Assembly (NCBI RefSeq): GCF_024399475.1
Contig: NZ_CP101620.1
Coordinates: 2,213,608-2,277,607 of the forward strand
DNA: 64,000 bases
Reading direction: 5' to 3'
Source of the DNA: Allocoprobacillus halotolerans
Lineage (GTDB): Bacteria > Bacillota_I > Bacilli_A > Erysipelotrichales > Coprobacillaceae
The number at the start of each line of letters is the position of its first letter. The stretch's first letter is position 1. Under the pieces are notes generated by a model. The model ran no database searches and was not told where the DNA came from. It saw only the letters and a list, made by a program, of their open reading frames with translations. Shown in pieces: positions 41,400 to 50,047 of the stretch. A program made the translations under genes and the position numbers.

Positions 41400-41498
41400 A
41401 TGAAATTTATTAGGTATAATGATACTCCTGTAATGAAGTTGTGTGAGATACCACACAAAGGTGAAATTCCTGTGAAAGCAGTGCTAATGCTTGTCTAA
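41400..41498 (+). CDS. Possible 32-residue peptide
   Basis: ATG 41400 reads MKFIRYNDTPVMKLCEIP and continues to TAA 41498. It contains the hairpin TTGTGTG/CACACAA (41439-41458). There is no strong ribosome site, so I cannot say whether it is translated or is a structured DNA/RNA signal. The remaining 41212-41605 holds only this and the hairpin at 41562. Confidence 0.25.
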   Translation: MKFIRYNDTPVMKLCEIPHKGEIPVKAVLMLV

Positions 41499-41561
41499 TA
41501 GTATCCTTAATGTTTTCGGGTATTCAGGGAAAAATAGAAAACAATGATTCATATGATAAAT

Positions 41562-41590
41562 AACCAGATTCAATTTTGAGTCTGGTTTTA
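41562..41590 (+). terminator. Terminator or attenuator before mazF
   Basis: AACCAGA ... TCTGGTT with inner TCAA/TTGA pairing and TTTTA, ending seven bases before the mazF ribosome site. Confidence 0.6.
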
Positions 41591-41605
41591 CATAGGAGGT
41601 AAAAA

Positions 41606-41956
41606 ATGAAAATTAAAAGAGGGCAGATTTATCTAGCTGATTTAAGTGAAAGTTATGGTTCTGAACAAGCTGGTGTTAGACCAGTATTAGTAATACAAAA
41701 TAATAAAGGAAATAAATATAGTCCAACAGTTATTGTTGCTTGCATCACAAGTCGTTATCAATATAAGCACCACTTACCTACCCATTACTATATTCCTGAT
41801 TCAGCTGGTCTTAGATATCGTTCTATCGTTATGATGGAGCAAATCAAAGTCATAGATAAAACTAGACTAATTAAGCATATAGGAAGTGTATCACCAAGAT
41901 TTATGAAAATACTAGATAAGCGTATATTGATCAGTTTAGGTATTCCTAAAAAATGA
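41606..41956 (+). CDS. MazF/PemK-family endoribonuclease toxin
   Basis: 116 residues: KIKRGQIYLADLSESYGSEQ, then GVRPVLVIQNNKGNKYSPTV and VACITSR, and ICS-like VMMEQIKVIDKTRL, the standard PemK/MazF barrel that cleaves single-stranded mRNA. Shine-Dalgarno AGGAGGT. No MazE-like antitoxin is visible next to it, though the short peptide region downstream is degraded. Firmicute mobile elements often carry such solitary MazF genes. Confidence 0.85.
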   Translation: MKIKRGQIYLADLSESYGSEQAGVRPVLVIQNNKGNKYSPTVIVACITSRYQYKHHLPTHYYIPDSAGLRYRSIVMMEQIKVIDKTRLIKHIGSVSPRFMKILDKRILISLGIPKK

Positions 41957-42011
41957 TTTTAATGAATTAATGATAATAGCAGATACATAAAGAAAGTAGG
42001 TGAAGAGGATA

Positions 42012-42089
42012 TGCTAAGAATTAAGAAAATAGAATTAAAGCAAGAAGAAAATTTAATAAACGAATTAAAAAAATATCGTAGTTTATAAT
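42012..42089 (+). CDS. Short unknown ORF, probably broken
   Basis: MLRIKKIELKQEENLINELK and a stop after a few codons. Another frame just after it (VYNEDIDIVLIPL) looks like its continuation. No function assigned. Confidence 0.25.
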
Positions 42090-42361
42090 GAGGATATAGA
42101 TATTGTTTTAATTCCCCTATAGATGAAACGAATTAATTTAAAATACCTATATCCTGATACTTATCAAGAAGATATATTAGTTGAAGTTGAGGATAATGTA
42201 TATAAAGTATTGCGAAAAAGGAAAGAAATATGTTAATTAATTTGGATTGTACTAGCAACGAACAAGCAAATTATGAAAGTCTACTTAATTTAATACATTT
42301 AAAGGATATGAAAGAAATTATATTTTTAGCATTAAATCAGTTACCATTGCGACAAAGTAAC

Positions 42362-42368
42362 AGAATAT
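42362..42368 (+). repeat. Target-site duplication AGAATAT, left
   Basis: Repeated at 43949-43955 on the other side of IS copy 2. Confidence 0.85.
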
Positions 42369-43948
42369 TTTGAGTTTCGGTAAAAAAATAAAAAACAGGT
42401 AAAAAGTTATTCACAAATTGCCTGTTTTGCTTTATTTATAAGGAAAATCAACCTCTTAAATGTTATAATAATTTTAGATCAATAAACAAAATTTAGGAGG
42501 GATTTTCCATGAGTTATTTTACCACAGATCTATATGAAACGAAAAGAGAAATTGTCAATTTTTCTAATAAATTATCAGACAGTCTTGATAAACCTGCTGC
42601 CAAGTTTGTCATGGACATGATGTTTGGTCTTGCAAGAAGTCAAAGTGTTCTACTTAGCGATATTGCCAGAGCTCTTGATGAAAATATCAAGCTCAATTAT
42701 ACAATTGACAGATTATCCAATCATTTGGCTCAATTTGATGATGAAGCAATGAACCAAATGAAATCCAATTATAATGATATGGTTATCAAGCATCTTAGCG
42801 AAGACAGGATCATTTTACTTGATAACAGTGAAATCATCAAAAAATATGGAAGAAAATTTGAAGATCTTTGTATGGTCAGGGATGCTTCCTCACTTAAGGA
42901 TGACATTTATCCTGGATACCATGTATGTGAGGCAACTGCCCTCACACAGGATCAACATCATCCAATATCTTTGTATAGCCATATCTATTCAACTGAAAGT
43001 GAAGGATTCAGGTCAATGAACGATGAAACAATAAAGAGCATAAAATATGTCAAATCTCTCATTACTGAAAGATGTACATTTGTATGTGACAGAGGATATG
43101 ATGCCAATGTATTTTATGATTACTTCATAGATGAAAATCATAATGCAGATGATTTCATCATCAGACTCAAAGAAAATAGAACATTATTGTTTAAAGGGAA
43201 GCCAAAGAAAGTAGGAGAAATCGCCAAAAGAAGAAAAGGCAAGATTAAGATGAACATGTATTTTTCTAAGGAAGACAGTGAAGTCTATGTATCACATACG
43301 AGAGTGGAACTGCCATCACAAAAGGGAAGGATATTAAATCTAGTCATTGTGTATGGATTAAGTGAAGAAAAACCGATGATGCTTTTAACGAATAGAGAGA
43401 TCAGGAATAAAAGAGATGTGCATAAGATAGTGAGGGCATATATGTCAAGGTGGCGAATCGAGGAGAAATTCAGATTCAAAAAGAATCAGTATGGTTTTGA
43501 AAATATAAGAGTAAGGACAATGAAATCAATAAATGTATTGAATACGATATTGATGATGCATATAGGGCATATAACACTGTTGGCAGAGAAAGTAGACAAG
43601 AAATTACTGGTCATAAAGATGATAGAGAGAAGCAAATCGCTTAAAGGAAAGAGATATTACTGGTGCTATCAGATTAGTAAAGGAATACAGGAAATATTAA
43701 AATATGCACAAAAGGGAATCAAGGAGTTTCAAAATATAAGAGAGAAGCAGGAATACAGGCAGCTGCAACTGAAACTATAAAATGAACATATAGTAAATAA
43801 TAAAAAAGGTCATGAAAATGACACTTTTTCAGCTACAATAAAAAGAGAATAAAAACAAAAAAGATGATATAGATAAGAAAACAAGGGTTATGACAATAAA
43901 CAACAAGACATACCCTTCAAAAAAGAATGCAAAAAACCGAAAGTCAAA
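42369..43948 (+). mobile_element. IS4-family element copy 2, intact, 1580 bp
   Basis: Inverted ends TTTGAGTTTCGG and CCGAAAGTCAAA, flanked by a 7-bp duplication AGAATAT. Almost identical to copy 1 (23813-28936), which lies in opposite orientation. The 7-8 bp duplications fit the IS4 family. Confidence 0.9.
42509..43780 (+). CDS. IS4-family transposase copy 2
   Basis: 423 residues, intact. Acid motifs in IILLDNSEIIKKYG and TFVCDRGYDANVF, YREK-type YMSRWRIEEKFRFKK, and a basic C-terminus (REKQEYRQLQLKL). Starts at ATG 42509 after TTTAGGAGGG. Differs from copy 1 at Pro to Thr in LITERC and has the native tail, so this is the likely active copy and the source of the insertion into the pilus switch. 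Confidence 0.92.
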   Translation: MSYFTTDLYETKREIVNFSNKLSDSLDKPAAKFVMDMMFGLARSQSVLLSDIARALDENIKLNYTIDRLSNHLAQFDDEAMNQMKSNYNDMVIKHLSEDRIILLDNSEIIKKYGRKFEDLCMVRDASSLKDDIYPGYHVCEATALTQDQHHPISLYSHIYSTESEGFRSMNDETIKSIKYVKSLITERCTFVCDRGYDANVFYDYFIDENHNADDFIIRLKENRTLLFKGKPKKVGEIAKRRKGKIKMNMYFSKEDSEVYVSHTRVELPSQKGRILNLVIVYGLSEEKPMMLLTNREIRNKRDVHKIVRAYMSRWRIEEKFRFKKNQYGFENIRVRTMKSINVLNTILMMHIGHITLLAEKVDKKLLVIKMIERSKSLKGKRYYWCYQISKGIQEILKYAQKGIKEFQNIREKQEYRQLQLKL

Positions 43949-43955
43949 AGAATAT
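43949..43955 (+). repeat. Target-site duplication AGAATAT, right
   Basis: Pair of 42362-42368. Confidence 0.85.
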
Positions 43956-44133
43956 ATCTTGTATATTTTTTAGGTTTTTCTAAAGCAGAGCTAGCACGTA
44001 TTGAGGGTTGTACTGAAGGTGCAATTAGAAAATCAATTAAACGTAGACTCATACAGTTAAAAAGAATGCTTAGAAAATATTATGAATGATGTATTTACAA
44101 ATTATGATTATGATATAAAGGAGTGATGACACT

Positions 44134-44316
44134 ATGGAAGATAATGACAAGAATATTCTTGCTATAAAACAATTTAGTTCTAGAACTGGATTGAGCATTA
44201 AAGTTGTGAGAAGATTAATCAAAGAGAAGAAACTTGTATTTTTTATGAGTGGGAAACGAGCCTATATCAATTATCAACTTTCGGTAAAAAGATTATTGGC
44301 AAGTGAGAATAAGTAG
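44134..44316 (+). CDS. Excisionase-like helix-turn-helix protein
   Basis: 60 residues: LAIKQFSSRTGLSIKVVRRL then KKLVFFMSGKRAYIN, the MerR-like winged helix of small ICE excisionases, which usually sit next to a tyrosine integrase. No integrase follows here; the only one in the window is the pseudogene at 16.7 kb, so this may be the other end of the same ancient element. Shine-Dalgarno AAAGGAGTG. Confidence 0.7.
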   Translation: MEDNDKNILAIKQFSSRTGLSIKVVRRLIKEKKLVFFMSGKRAYINYQLSVKRLLASENK

Positions 44317-44533
44317 TATGCGAAGTTTAACATTTTTGTGTTAAGAAAATTAAATCTCTCAAGAGCTAAAATAAAGGTAAGGATATATTCATAGAGTACG
44401 ATAATTCTATTAAAATATTAGCGTGTAAAATTGAAAATCATTGACTTAAATATCAATCAATACTCATTAAAATGAAATTGAAGGATATAGATGAATATTT
44501 ATTTATATCTGGACATACTATTAAATGAAAAGT

Positions 44534-44660
44534 GATGTTCAAATATTTTCCGCTAGCTAGCTTGCGGATATAAAAGGCCAGTGTTCAAATATTATCCGTT
44601 AATTCGTGTACGGGATATAAAAGACGAATGTACAAATTGCCCCTAATTGGGGCATTTTAT
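44534..44660 (+). ncRNA. Type III antitoxin RNA (ToxI/CptI-like repeat RNA)
   Basis: Two near-repeats of 46-47 bases (starting 44535 and 44581) and the start of a third (44628). Each unit runs TGTTCAAATATT, a CCG-stem hairpin, GGATATAAAAG. The stem is CCGC/GCGG in unit 1 and CCGT/ACGG in unit 2, a compensatory change supporting RNA structure. A terminator follows and then the toxin gene: the exact order repeats-terminator-toxin of type III systems. The promoter is unclear; a TTGACT lies at 44441. Confidence 0.75.
44638..44660 (+). terminator. Terminator between antitoxin RNA and toxin
   Basis: TGCCCC, TAATT loop, GGGGCA, then TTTTATTT. In type III systems this partial terminator sets the RNA-to-toxin ratio. 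Confidence 0.85.
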
Positions 44661-44676
44661 TTAGGAGTATAATTTT

Positions 44677-45150
44677 ATGGTTCAATTAGGAAATTTATAT
44701 TTTATAAAACAATCGTTTTTTAATTTGGTTCAAGACAATAATTTGTCTATCAATAAACCAGACGATGAAAATGGAAAGCATGGGCGTCCTGCTTTTTGTG
44801 TTATCAAGATTGATCAAAGTAACTACTACTGGGTAATACCATTTTCTCATCAAATAGAAAAGTACCAGAAAATATATGATAAGAACATTCAAAAATATGG
44901 TGGTTGTGATACTATCGAATTTGGATATGTTTTAGGAGAAAAGAAGGCTTTATTGTTACAAAATATGTTTCCAGTTACTGAACAATATTTTGAAAAAGTA
45001 TATATAGATAAAAATACAAAAAAGCCCATTGAATTATCAAATAAGTTAAAACATAATTTTAATAAAATAATATCTTTATATAGTAGAAAAGGGGTAAAAC
45101 TAATATTTACTGATATAAATAAGATACTGCAAACATTAAACATTATTTAG
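44677..45150 (+). CDS. Type III toxin endoribonuclease (CptN/ToxN/AbiQ-like)
   Basis: 157 residues: MVQLGNLYFIKQSFFNLVQD, KHGRPAFCVIKIDQSNYYWV, IPFSHQIEKYQKIYDKN, then a helical tail (SNKLKHNFNKIISLYSRKGV). The compact beta-barrel start (GNLYFIK...GRPAFCVI...YWVIPFSH) and the size fit the ToxN/CptN/AbiQ superfamily, which cleaves mRNA and its own repeat RNA. The assignment rests strongly on the repeat RNA and terminator directly upstream. Shine-Dalgarno AGGAG. Confidence 0.75.
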   Translation: MVQLGNLYFIKQSFFNLVQDNNLSINKPDDENGKHGRPAFCVIKIDQSNYYWVIPFSHQIEKYQKIYDKNIQKYGGCDTIEFGYVLGEKKALLLQNMFPVTEQYFEKVYIDKNTKKPIELSNKLKHNFNKIISLYSRKGVKLIFTDINKILQTLNII

Positions 45151-45681
45151 ATTGTTTGATCCTATAAATTTTTGAATTTCTTGTTTTATCTGGATCTTAA
45201 ACTTTCAAAAACTACTCAAATACAGTAAATTATAGGCAATACAAATATTCAAAGCAGTTAGTATTTATCGACGAAAATTAAAATCACTTAATTCTAGAAT
45301 AAGAGTTATAAAATGGGGATAGAGTAAAATAATATATGATACAATTGAAGATTAAAAGTTTGATTTTTTTGTTTAGGCTTTTTTATTATTCAATATTTTA
45401 AATATCGAAAATTTCTGACAATGAATATGATATGTTTGAAAATTATGTTTTAATGATTTTTATTTGGGTTTAATGGAAGAAGAAAATGTTGTTTTAAAAA
45501 ATGCTTAAACAAACATCAATGATTGATGAAAAATCAATGAGATAAAATGAATGGTTTTCATAAAGTTAAAAAAGCAGAATTCTTAAAAATGCTTGAAATT
45601 TATATATATTTTCATAGAAATATGTTATGATAAAAATAGCTTTCGATAAGACTTGACGAAAGAATAGAAAAGAGTGATAAT
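45151..45681 (+). other. Gene-poor AT-rich stretch, right edge of island
   Basis: No convincing gene. A short open piece around 45240-45325 (QIFKAVSIYRRKLKSLNSRI) may be a gene fragment. TATGATAAAAAT near 45625 could be the -10 region of the following regulator. Confidence 0.4.
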
Positions 45682-46653
45682 TTGTCAAAAGTGAATGATT
45701 TAAAGTACATGAATATTCAAAAAATAAGGAAGTGTTTTTATCAGGGAAAAGTTTGGACAAAGAATGAACTTGCGAAAGCAACACATTTATCGTTAGCCTC
45801 TACAACAAATATTTTGCAAGAATTATTAAAGAATGAAGAAATATTTTTTATTGGTGAAAATGATTCAACAGGTGGAAGAAAATCTAAACAATATGTTTTA
45901 AATAAAGATTACCATCATATTTTAAAAGTCATATTAAAAAGACAAGAAGATTGTTATGAATTTATTTGTCAAGATGTTAACTTATTAAATCAAATTATTA
46001 TGACACAATCTTTATCTTCTTTACAGGGAACAAAAGAAGAATTAATGATATTATTAAAAGATATTTTAAATAAAGATAAGTGCATTAAGATGATGAGTTT
46101 AAGTATTCCAGGTGTTTGTTATCAAGGAAAGATTGGTGTCTGTGATTTTGAACAGTTTGAAAATTTTGATTTTAAAAAGTCTATTCAGACTTTTTACCAA
46201 CATCAAATGATTTTAGAAAATGATGTCAATATTGCAAGTATTGGTTTTTCTTGTCATTATCCAGAATGTTCTCATATGATTCTTGTTTATCAGCCGTTAG
46301 TAGAATATATTGGTTGTGGAATTATTGTTAATGGTAAGCTTTATAATGGATTTACGCATTTTGCAGGAGAACTGAGATTCTTGCCATTTTACACACCACA
46401 AATGCAGGATGAAATGTTAAAAAAGAATCCAGCTGAATTATTAGAAAAACAATTATCAACACTTTGTTGTGTGTTAAATCCTGAAATGATAGGTGTTTGT
46501 AGTGATGCAATCGATGATATTAAAAAGATTCATTTATCCACAATCCCAACAATGCATCAACCACGAATGATTCATGTCAAAGATTTATATCCACTTATAG
46601 AAGATGGACTTTATCAAATGAGTATAAAAGGAATATTGGAGGAAGAAAGATAA
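45682..46653 (+). CDS. ROK-family regulator-like protein
   Basis: 323 residues from a TTG start. N-terminal winged helix (KVWTKNELAKATHLSLASTT, then LLKNEEIFFIGENDSTGGRK), followed by a ROK-like actin-fold body (MSLSIPGVCYQGKIG, ENDVNIASIG, EYIGCGIIVNGKLYNGFTHFAGEL). It looks like a sugar-responsive repressor of the NagC/XylR type. Its stop overlaps the next start (TAATG), so it is cotranscribed with the PHP gene. Confidence 0.75.
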   Translation: MSKVNDLKYMNIQKIRKCFYQGKVWTKNELAKATHLSLASTTNILQELLKNEEIFFIGENDSTGGRKSKQYVLNKDYHHILKVILKRQEDCYEFICQDVNLLNQIIMTQSLSSLQGTKEELMILLKDILNKDKCIKMMSLSIPGVCYQGKIGVCDFEQFENFDFKKSIQTFYQHQMILENDVNIASIGFSCHYPECSHMILVYQPLVEYIGCGIIVNGKLYNGFTHFAGELRFLPFYTPQMQDEMLKKNPAELLEKQLSTLCCVLNPEMIGVCSDAIDDIKKIHLSTIPTMHQPRMIHVKDLYPLIEDGLYQMSIKGILEEER

Positions 46654-47539
46654 TGAAGAAAAGTTACATTGATTTACACATGCATAGTTTTTATAGTGAT
46701 GATGGAGAATTTACACCGATTGAACTTGTTGATATGTGCCATGAGGCTGGTATTCAAATCATGGCTATCGCTGATCATAACTGGGTAAAAGCAAACAAGG
46801 AGGCAGCTAAACATGCCAAAGCATTAAACATGACGTATATTCCAGCTATTGAAATTGATTGTACATATAAAGGTGTGAATTTACATGTGTTAGGTTATGG
46901 CATTGATAATGATGTGTGTTTTAATCAGCTAGGGGAAAACATTGAAAAACAAGAACTTACTTGCAGTATGAAAAAGTTAGAACTCACAAATGCTTTAGGT
47001 TTTGATTTAAAAAAGAACAACTTGATGCACTTTCTAGCAATGGTGTTTATACCGGTGAAATGTTTGGAGAAGCTTTGCTTAATGATTCAAGATATACTGA
47101 TCATGAATTATTAAAACCTTATCGTGAAGGTGGAGCGCGCAGTGATAACCCTTATGTTAATTTTTATTGGGATTATTATGCACAAGGAAAACCATGTTAT
47201 ACAGAAATTCATTTTCCAACTTTAGAAAAAACGATTGCCTTAATTCAACAACATGGAGGCGTTGCAGTTTTAGCACATCCAGGTAATAATTTAAAAGGAA
47301 AATATGAATTGTTTGATGAAATGGTGGCTTTAGGTTTACAAGGAGTGGAATGTTTCTCAAGTTATCATGTACCTGAAACCAATGAATATTTCTACAATAA
47401 AGCCAAAGAGCTTAAGCTTTTATATACTTGTGGAAGTGATTTTCATGGTAAAACAAAACCAGCTATCCATTTAGGAAAAAATGGTTGTCAAGATCCTCAA
47501 GAGATTGAAAAACTTTTAAAAGATTATCATCTTATTTAG
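46653..47539 (+). CDS. PHP-domain phosphoesterase, frameshifted
   Basis: Repaired length ~295 residues. The metal-binding PHP motifs are YIDLHMHSFYSDDGEFTPIE, IMAIADHNWV, IPAIEIDC and later GGVAVLAHPGN and TCGSDFHGK. Family members are RNase AM / 3',5'-nucleotide bisphosphatases. The frame breaks at an A6 run (47009-47014); A7 restores FDLKKEQLDALSSNGVYTGE. Terminator at 47541. Confidence 0.85.
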
Positions 47540-47540
47540 T

Positions 47541-47569
47541 AATACACCCTTTGGGTTGTATTATTTTTT
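47541..47569 (+). terminator. Terminator after the PHP gene
   Basis: AATACACCC, TTT loop, GGGTTGTATT and then T6 after one A. Confidence 0.8.
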
Positions 47570-47640
47570 AAACCTCTACTTTTTATTTGAACGCTTACAT
47601 AAAAGTGATAAAATAAAAATATGTAGGTAGGAGGAAAATT

Positions 47641-49110
47641 ATGTTAAAGAATTATAAATTTGAACAAATTGAAATTGCACCCGATATTGAAGAATGTTTA
47701 GAAAATGCAAAACTTGAACTTTCAAAAAAACAGATGTTATTAAAAGAAAAGAAATTACCTGTTGTTGTTTTATTTGAAGGATGGGGAGCATCAGGAATTG
47801 GAACAACACTTGGAAAAGTGATTCAAAACATGGATCCTCGTTTTTATAATGTTGAAACAATGAATAAAATCAGTGAGGATGAAAGTCGTAGACCATTTTT
47901 ATATCGTTATTTTTTACGTATTCCTGAAAATGGAATGGCAACTTTTTATGATCATGGTTGGATGAATGATCTTACAAAACAATATATGCATCAAACAATT
48001 TCTAAAAAGACATATCATCAACGTGTTGAAAGTATTCAAAAATTTGAAAGAAGTTTGGTTGATAATGGTTATATTGTGATTAAATTCTTTTTTCATATTT
48101 CTAGATATGAACAAGCTGAGCGTATGCGTAAATTATTGAAAAACAAAAATACTAAGTGGCGTATCAGTGATGAAGATTTATGGCAAAATAAACATTATGA
48201 AGAATATTTGGAATTATATGATGATTATATGAATGATACCAATGCTAGCTATGCACCGTGGTATGTTATTGATGCAACAAATAAAAAATTGGCACAATTA
48301 CAAGTTCTAGAGACATTAATGAGCTGCATTCAAGAACGTTTGGATCATGAAAAACAAGATGCTCCATTGATTGAAAATGTTTTTGAAATGAGAGAAATGA
48401 TTCATTTGGATGATTATGATTTAAGTGTAGGCATCAGTGATGAAACATATCGTAAAGAATTGAAGAAATGTCGTAAAAAATTAATGAAATTGCATAATAA
48501 ATTATATCGTAAAAAAATCCCAGTTGTGATTGCTTATGAAGGATGGGATGCAGCTGGAAAAGGTGGTAATATTAAACGTGTGGCTTCTGGACTTGATCCA
48601 AGAGGTTATACAGTTTATCCAATTGCTGCTCCTGATAAAAGTGAATTAAATAGACATTATTTATGGCGTTTTTATAAACGTTTGCCAAAAGATGGTCATA
48701 TTGCGATTTTTGATAGAACATGGTATGGACGTGTCATGGTAGAAAGACTAGAAGGGTTCTGTAGTGAAAATGATTGGCAAAGAGCTTATAATGAAATGAA
48801 TGAATTTGAAAAAGAATTACATGATTGGGGTGCTATTGTTATTAAATTTTGGGTACAGATTGATAATCAGACACAATTAGATCGTTTTACAGAACGTCAA
48901 AATACACCAGAAAAACAATGGAAGATTACTGAAGAAGATTGGCGTAATCGTGAAAAATGGGATTTATATGAAAATGCAATTACGGAAATGCTGCAAAAAA
49001 CAAATACGATTTTTGCCCCTTGGTATGTCCTAGAATCTGTTGATAAAAAATACGCTCGTATTAAAGCGATGAAAATTGTGATTCGTGAGATTGAAAAAAG
49101 ACTTGGATAA
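47641..49110 (+). CDS. Polyphosphate kinase 2 family, two-domain (polyP:AMP phosphotransferase type)
   Basis: 489 residues with two PPK2 domains. The C-terminal domain is canonical: Walker A EGWDAAGKGGNIKR, Walker B FDRTWYGRVMVER. The N-terminal domain has EGWGASGIGTTL, where the P-loop Lys is missing, and a changed Walker B (YDHGWMND), so it is likely structural. This split is typical of two-domain class II PPK2 enzymes, which phosphorylate AMP to ADP with polyphosphate. Monocistronic, with GTAGGAGG upstream and a terminator after. Confidence 0.88.
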   Translation: MLKNYKFEQIEIAPDIEECLENAKLELSKKQMLLKEKKLPVVVLFEGWGASGIGTTLGKVIQNMDPRFYNVETMNKISEDESRRPFLYRYFLRIPENGMATFYDHGWMNDLTKQYMHQTISKKTYHQRVESIQKFERSLVDNGYIVIKFFFHISRYEQAERMRKLLKNKNTKWRISDEDLWQNKHYEEYLELYDDYMNDTNASYAPWYVIDATNKKLAQLQVLETLMSCIQERLDHEKQDAPLIENVFEMREMIHLDDYDLSVGISDETYRKELKKCRKKLMKLHNKLYRKKIPVVIAYEGWDAAGKGGNIKRVASGLDPRGYTVYPIAAPDKSELNRHYLWRFYKRLPKDGHIAIFDRTWYGRVMVERLEGFCSENDWQRAYNEMNEFEKELHDWGAIVIKFWVQIDNQTQLDRFTERQNTPEKQWKITEEDWRNREKWDLYENAITEMLQKTNTIFAPWYVLESVDKKYARIKAMKIVIREIEKRLG

Positions 49111-49112
49111 AA

Positions 49113-49145
49113 AATAAGAATAAGGTTTGTTGCCTTATTCTTATT
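49113..49145. terminator. Bidirectional terminator between converging genes
   Basis: AATAAGAATAAGG / CCTTATTCTTATT with a 7-base loop; serves the PPK2 gene and the reverse-strand phosphatase. Confidence 0.85.
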
Positions 49146-49146
49146 T

Positions 49147-49916
49147 TTATAACAATTGAAAATGTTTACAAGCTTTATAAATACTATCATGATCAACATC
49201 GTCTGTCACATAATCTACAATAGCTTTGACTTTATCATTCGCATTTTTCATTGCAATGCTTAAAGCAACATGTTTTAGCATGGGTATATCATTGCCACCA
49301 TCACCAAAAGCCATGGTATGAGCTAAATCAATGTGATAATATTTTAAAAATTGATCAATGCCATGTTGTTTAGATCCACCTAATGGGGAAATATCACAAA
49401 AAGTTGGATACCATCTTGAAGCATGACAATGAGGCATCACTTTCAATACTTCTATTTCTTCTTTTTCATCTACAAAACACATACATTGATATATTTTTTG
49501 TTGAGCAACATCACGACAATCTCTAGCTGGATGATTATCATTATGAGTGATTTCATGGATTTCATCAACTAGATGATTACGCATATTAAAATATTTTGTA
49601 TGTTCTTCAGTGAATCCACAAGGAAAAGGTTTCTTGTCTAAATAATTTAATAAATTCTGAATATCTTGTGAATCAATTGTATTTTCATAGATGACTTCTT
49701 CATCGGTAAAGCAATACTGACCATTTAAAGTGATGTAGCCATCAAAAGGGAAACCTTGTAAAATGTCCAATCCATCTTTGCCACGACCAGTTGCGATAAA
49801 TAATTTGATTCCGTTATTTTTAAGTGTTTTTAAAGTTTCAAATGTAGATAAGGGGATTTGATGCGTCTGAAAACTTGCAAGAGTCCCATCAATATCAAAA
49901 AAATTGCCTGAATCAT
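49147..49916 (-). CDS. Cof-type HAD-IIB sugar-phosphatase, frameshifted
   Basis: Repaired ~256 residues. Starts at the ATG at 49916 (MIQAIFFDIDGTLASFQ, motif I DxDGT) after GAGGCAA. The cap region has GYITLNGQYCF; motif IV is MAFGDGGNDIPMLKHV. The frame is lost at an A7 run on the plus strand (49897-49903, T7 in the coding strand); T8 restores the DxD motif. Typical Cof/YidA family. Confidence 0.88.
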
Positions 49917-50047
49917 AATTGCCTCCTTCATTCTTTTTTTATTATAGCAGTCATTTCTATAAATACAAAAATTTTTTTCATATTTTGCTTGTTTTTTCTT
50001 TTTTATACAAGACATGTTATAATGCATAGAGAAGGAGAGGACCAAAC

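Larger units (their letters stand above)
42123..44089 (+). pseudogene. Sigma-70-like factor of an ICE, split by IS copy 2
   Basis: 5' part: MKRINLKYLYPDTYQEDILV, then (after an A5 run near 42216-42220 that seems one base short) NEQANYESLLNLIHLKDMKE and up to LRQSNR. 3' part after the IS: IYLVYFLGFSKAELARIEGC ... RMLRKYYE, stop 44089. Removing the IS and one AGAATAT joins them in frame as RQSNRIYLVYFLG. The family is the small sigma-like protein common in Tn1549-type elements, with a region-4 helix-turn-helix (KAELARIEGCTEGAIRKSI). Confidence 0.75.

Noticed and set aside
44535-44640. Possible CRISPR array
   Set aside because: Only two to three units, with diverged interiors and no spacers or cas genes; the unit is a contiguous RNA repeat before a toxin gene.
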